From positions 1 through 7,717 of the forward strand of contig NZ_CALKTQ010000232.1 of the NCBI RefSeq assembly GCF_937997465.1: DNA of 7,717 bases. The letters run 5' to 3'. Both the position numbers and the translations under genes were made by a program. Source of the DNA: an uncultured Campylobacter sp. Lineage in GTDB: Bacteria > Campylobacterota > Campylobacteria > Campylobacterales > Campylobacteraceae. Below the pieces are notes generated by a model. The model was not told where the DNA came from. It searched no databases and saw only the letters and a list, made by a program, of their open reading frames with translations. Shown piece by piece: positions 6,263 to 7,717 of the stretch (positions are counted from its first letter, which is position 1; each line of letters opens with the position of its first letter).

Positions 6263-6910
6263 TTATTCTTTATCTTTATTTTTTTCTAAATTTTTACTGA
6301 GCATCATGCTAGCTAGTCCGCCAAGCGCCAAACCGCCGAAAAATGAAAAATTCGGATTGTTTAAAAGCGCGATAGCGTCCTCTTTGCTGCCTTGCCCAGA
6401 GCCTATGCGCTCTAGCGTTTGACTGATTTGTTTAAAGCTATCCGAATCAAAAGCGTTTAAGATATTGTCGCTCGGATTTTGAGCCGTTTGCGCCTGCTCC
6501 TCTTGGCTTGCGTTACCCGCACCTTGAAACTGCGCGGCTAAAATTTGAGCCAGTTTTGCTTTGAGAGCCGGAATGTATTCGTTGTTTGACGTAGCCCAGA
6601 GCCTAAAGCAGACGTCTTTAAAGTTTTCATCGCTCAGGCTGTCGGTCAAATTTTCATAAAACGCGTTTAGCTCAAGCTCGTAGTTTAGGGCTTTTATAAA
6701 GCAAGCGTCAAGATCCTCGCACGCTAAAGCGCAAAAAACTTGCGGATCGGCGGGGTCTGCGTATGGCTTTAAAAGCTCTAGCCCACTTTGCCTCACCGCT
6801 AAAATTTGATCAAAAATTTCATCTTTTTTGCAGACGTTTTCGTAAAATTTAACCCCCTGCGACTCTAGTAAAAATACCGCATTTGCGGCTTGCTTTAGCT
6901 CCTCGTTCAT
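6263..6910 (-). CDS. Ferritin-like helical protein with C-terminal membrane segment
   Basis: A 215-residue protein. Residues 1-125 are almost wholly helical and resemble a ferritin/rubrerythrin-like bundle. A first helix has LLESQGVKFYENV (Glu16, FYE). A central helix has ALNYELELNAFYENL (Glu78, Glu80). A later NNEYIPALKAKL resembles the ExxH region of rubrerythrins, with Tyr in the usual His position. The iron ligands are therefore only partly conserved, and enzymatic ferroxidase activity cannot be claimed. A Gln/Ser/Asn-rich linker follows, then FFGGLALGGLASMML (190-204), a glycine-zipper hydrophobic segment, and a charged end, so the domain is probably tethered to a membrane. I chose the ATG at 6910 because it overlaps the preceding stop as ATGA; the longer frame lies within the upstream gene. 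No strong ribosome site is visible, which fits coupled translation. In context it may deliver or hold iron for the ATPase-linked compartment. Confidence 0.7.
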   Translation of the reverse strand: MNEELKQAANAVFLLESQGVKFYENVCKKDEIFDQILAVRQSGLELLKPYADPADPQVFCALACEDLDACFIKALNYELELNAFYENLTDSLSDENFKDVCFRLWATSNNEYIPALKAKLAQILAAQFQGAGNASQEEQAQTAQNPSDNILNAFDSDSFKQISQTLERIGSGQGSKEDAIALLNNPNFSFFGGLALGGLASMMLSKNLEKNKDKE

Positions 6911-7248
6911 CTTGCGCCGCCAGTAGCTTTTTGAGCTAGGTTGTTGATGAGGGCTGAAATTTCGTGTAAATTTTCGCCTTTTAGCAGATCGTCCCACATC
7001 TTTTTCGGGAAAACTTCGTGGTCGTACTCTATCGTAGCCGAGCCAATTAGCTTGTTAAATTTGACGTTTTTTATGCCGTCTATTTGCTTTATCGTTTGAT
7101 CTATTTTTTCTAACGGCAAGCTGTCCGCTTCTTTTTTGATATCGCTGCTGACGCGGACTCTTAGGCGGCCTGCGACGTGGTGGATCGGCGTGAAATACGA
7201 AGCTATGCGTAAGACTAACTCCGATGGTATATGTGGCGCTGCGCTCAT
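6907..7248 (-). CDS. HMA-like domain protein with RxRxR motif, no CxxC
   Basis: A 113-residue soluble protein and first gene of the run. Residues about 22-85 fit the beta-alpha-beta-beta-alpha-beta outline of a heavy-metal-associated domain: strand GRLRVRV (27-33), helix EKIDQTIKQIDG, strand IKNVKFNKLIGSATIEYD, then helix MWDDLL. The metal-binding CxxC loop is missing; instead HHVAGRLRVRV supplies His23, His24 and alternating arginines. The N-terminus of the ATPase in the same operon has the comparable pattern HLTKNRVRF, so the two domains look related. CxxC-free HMA-like domains with arginine motifs accompany P1B-6 ATPases of ferrosome clusters as I recall them, but I give no letter name because I cannot align them here. 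The ATG start has a strong AAGGAG 4 nt or so upstream (7253-7258). It is 109 bp downstream of the Fur-family gene. Confidence 0.75.
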   Translation of the reverse strand: MSAAPHIPSELVLRIASYFTPIHHVAGRLRVRVSSDIKKEADSLPLEKIDQTIKQIDGIKNVKFNKLIGSATIEYDHEVFPKKMWDDLLKGENLHEISALINNLAQKATGGAR

Positions 7249-7271
7249 GTTTCTCCTTTGTTTTTTGGCGT

Positions 7272-7277
7272 ATTATC
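7272..7277 (-). promoter_or_regulatory. Possible -10 element for the operon
   Basis: GATAAT on the minus strand would place transcription start roughly 16 nt before the first gene's ATG, just upstream of its AAGGAG. Campylobacter promoters often lack a clear -35, and none is seen. Other A+T-rich choices exist in the gap, so this is weak. Confidence 0.25.
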
Positions 7278-7320
7278 TATTTGCTACGCTTAAATTTAAC
7301 TGAAACTTTTTTGCATATCG

Positions 7321-7341
7321 TTATCAAATCATTTTTGATAA
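7321..7341. promoter_or_regulatory. Perfect 8-5-8 palindrome, candidate Fur-type operator
   Basis: TTATCAAA (7321-7328) and TTTGATAA (7334-7341) are exact inverted repeats around a 5-nt spacer. The site lies between the Fur-family stop and the first operon gene. On the minus strand it runs into GATAAC-GATATG, giving GAT-led hexamers like those of Fur boxes. It is A+T-rich and has no U-tract after it, so an operator is more likely than a terminator for the regulator gene. It is about 45 nt upstream of the possible -10, a position that suits either a regulator site or an undetected promoter. Confidence 0.45.
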
Positions 7342-7357
7342 AGAGGCGCAAAATAGG

Positions 7358-7717
7358 CTATTTATTTTGGCACTTTGGACAAATTCCGTATAAAATCATA
7401 GCGTGCCCCTCGAGTTTGAAACCTAAATTTAAACAAATTTGCTCTTGTTTTTCTTCTATATATTTATCGAAAAAACTCTCCGCCGCGCCGCATTTTATGC
7501 AGATTAGATGGTCATGATGCGACTTTAAATTTAGCTCGAATTTATTTATCCCGTTCTCTTCAAAACTCAAAACCAGCCCGAAATCCTGCAAAAAATTTAA
7601 AAACTGATAGATCGCCGTGAGGCTCACGTTTCGTCTAAATTCGCTTTTGATCTTATTTTGTATTTCGCTCGCACTAAGGTGCTCGTCGCTGGAAAATAAA
7701 ATTTTTAAAATTTGCTC
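7358..7717 (-). CDS. Fur-family iron-responsive regulator, N-terminus beyond window
   Basis: The frame is open to the right edge, so 119 C-terminal residues are visible and the N-terminal start is missing; a GTG at 7627 is internal. The winged-helix part reads through SASEIQNKIK and NVSLTAIYQFLNFLQDFGLV, equivalent to the recognition helix of Fur (LATVYRVLN). The dimerisation and metal domain begins HHDHLICIKCG, holding the conserved His cluster. Two CxxC pairs (CIKC, and CPKC near the end) form the expected structural zinc site. Compared with the main C. jejuni Fur as I remember it, the sequence is divergent, so this looks like a paralogue. Fur-type proteins repress iron genes when Fe2+ is bound. 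Its place immediately upstream of an iron-storage-like operon, with a palindrome between them, suggests local control. Whether it represses or activates cannot be read from sequence. Confidence 0.88.
   Translation of the reverse strand, partial: EQILKILFSSDEHLSASEIQNKIKSEFRRNVSLTAIYQFLNFLQDFGLVLSFEENGINKFELNLKSHHDHLICIKCGAAESFFDKYIEEKQEQICLNLGFKLEGHAMILYGICPKCQNK

Larger units (their letters stand above)
545..7248 (-). other. Nine-gene transcription unit led by a ferrosome-like block
   Basis: All nine minus-strand genes from 7248 to 545 are separated by at most 22 nt or overlap (ATGA at 6907, 5530 and 1652; 17-nt overlaps at 5189 and 1371). No gap is large enough for a clear internal promoter or terminator. 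The first six genes match the composition of a six-gene fez operon; the last three are a symporter, a small membrane protein and ModD. A promoter inside the ATPase gene for the last three genes cannot be excluded. Confidence 0.65.

Noticed and set aside
6911..6997. N-terminal extension of the ferritin-like protein
   Set aside because: The extra 29 residues are basic, lie within the HMA-like gene and do not resemble the family; the ATGA-overlapping ATG at 6910 is the better start.
7321..7341. Terminator of the Fur-family gene
   Set aside because: The inverted repeat is A+T-rich and is not followed by a U-tract on the minus strand, so an operator reading fits better.
1..7717. CRISPR array, tRNA, rRNA, insertion sequence or encapsulin
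   Set aside because: No regularly spaced repeats, cloverleaf, transposase motifs, terminal repeats or encapsulin shell-like protein were found on either strand.

Overview
The window looks like a chromosomal segment of a Campylobacter from the group with relatively high G+C (rectus/showae/curvus-like). Three things suggest this: the heptamer AAATTTG/CAAATTT recurs on both strands, the core genes sit near 50% G+C by hand count of sample lines, and the genes are packed with short overlaps behind AAAGGA-type ribosome sites. The species is inference.

Layout: bases 1-471 carry the 3' part of an unrecognised, A+T-richer gene on the plus strand. A tiny 9-codon ORF follows it, then a strong hairpin at 506-541. 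Everything else is on the minus strand and reads from the right edge leftwards. A Fur-family regulator (cut by the right edge, ends at 7358) is followed by a 109-bp gap holding a perfect 8-5-8 palindrome. A tightly packed run of nine genes then covers 7248 to 545 with gaps of at most 22 nt and several ATGA or 17-nt overlaps.

The first six genes of the run (7248 to 3130) are the main discovery. In order they are: an HMA-like domain protein without a CxxC but with an RLRVRV motif; a ferritin-like protein with a C-terminal glycine-rich membrane segment; a YtxH-like protein with a Lys/Ala-rich cationic tail; two small glycine-zipper membrane proteins; and a P1B-type metal ATPase. The ATPase has an atypical intramembrane SCALKL site and its own CxxC-free HMA-like N-terminus. 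This composition matches the idea of a ferrosome (fez) operon, the gene set for membrane-bounded iron-storage organelles built around a P1B-6 ATPase (FezB). The adjacent Fur paralogue fits control by iron.

The last three genes (3112 to 545) appear to be co-transcribed but are not obviously part of that system. They are an AGCS-family sodium:alanine/glycine symporter, a small two-helix membrane protein with a His-x13-His pair, and a ModD-type phosphoribosyltransferase of the NadC fold. The hairpin at 506-541 ends the unit and separates it from the convergent plus-strand gene. No tRNA, rRNA, CRISPR array or insertion sequence was seen, and no stretch over 300 bases lacks a gene.
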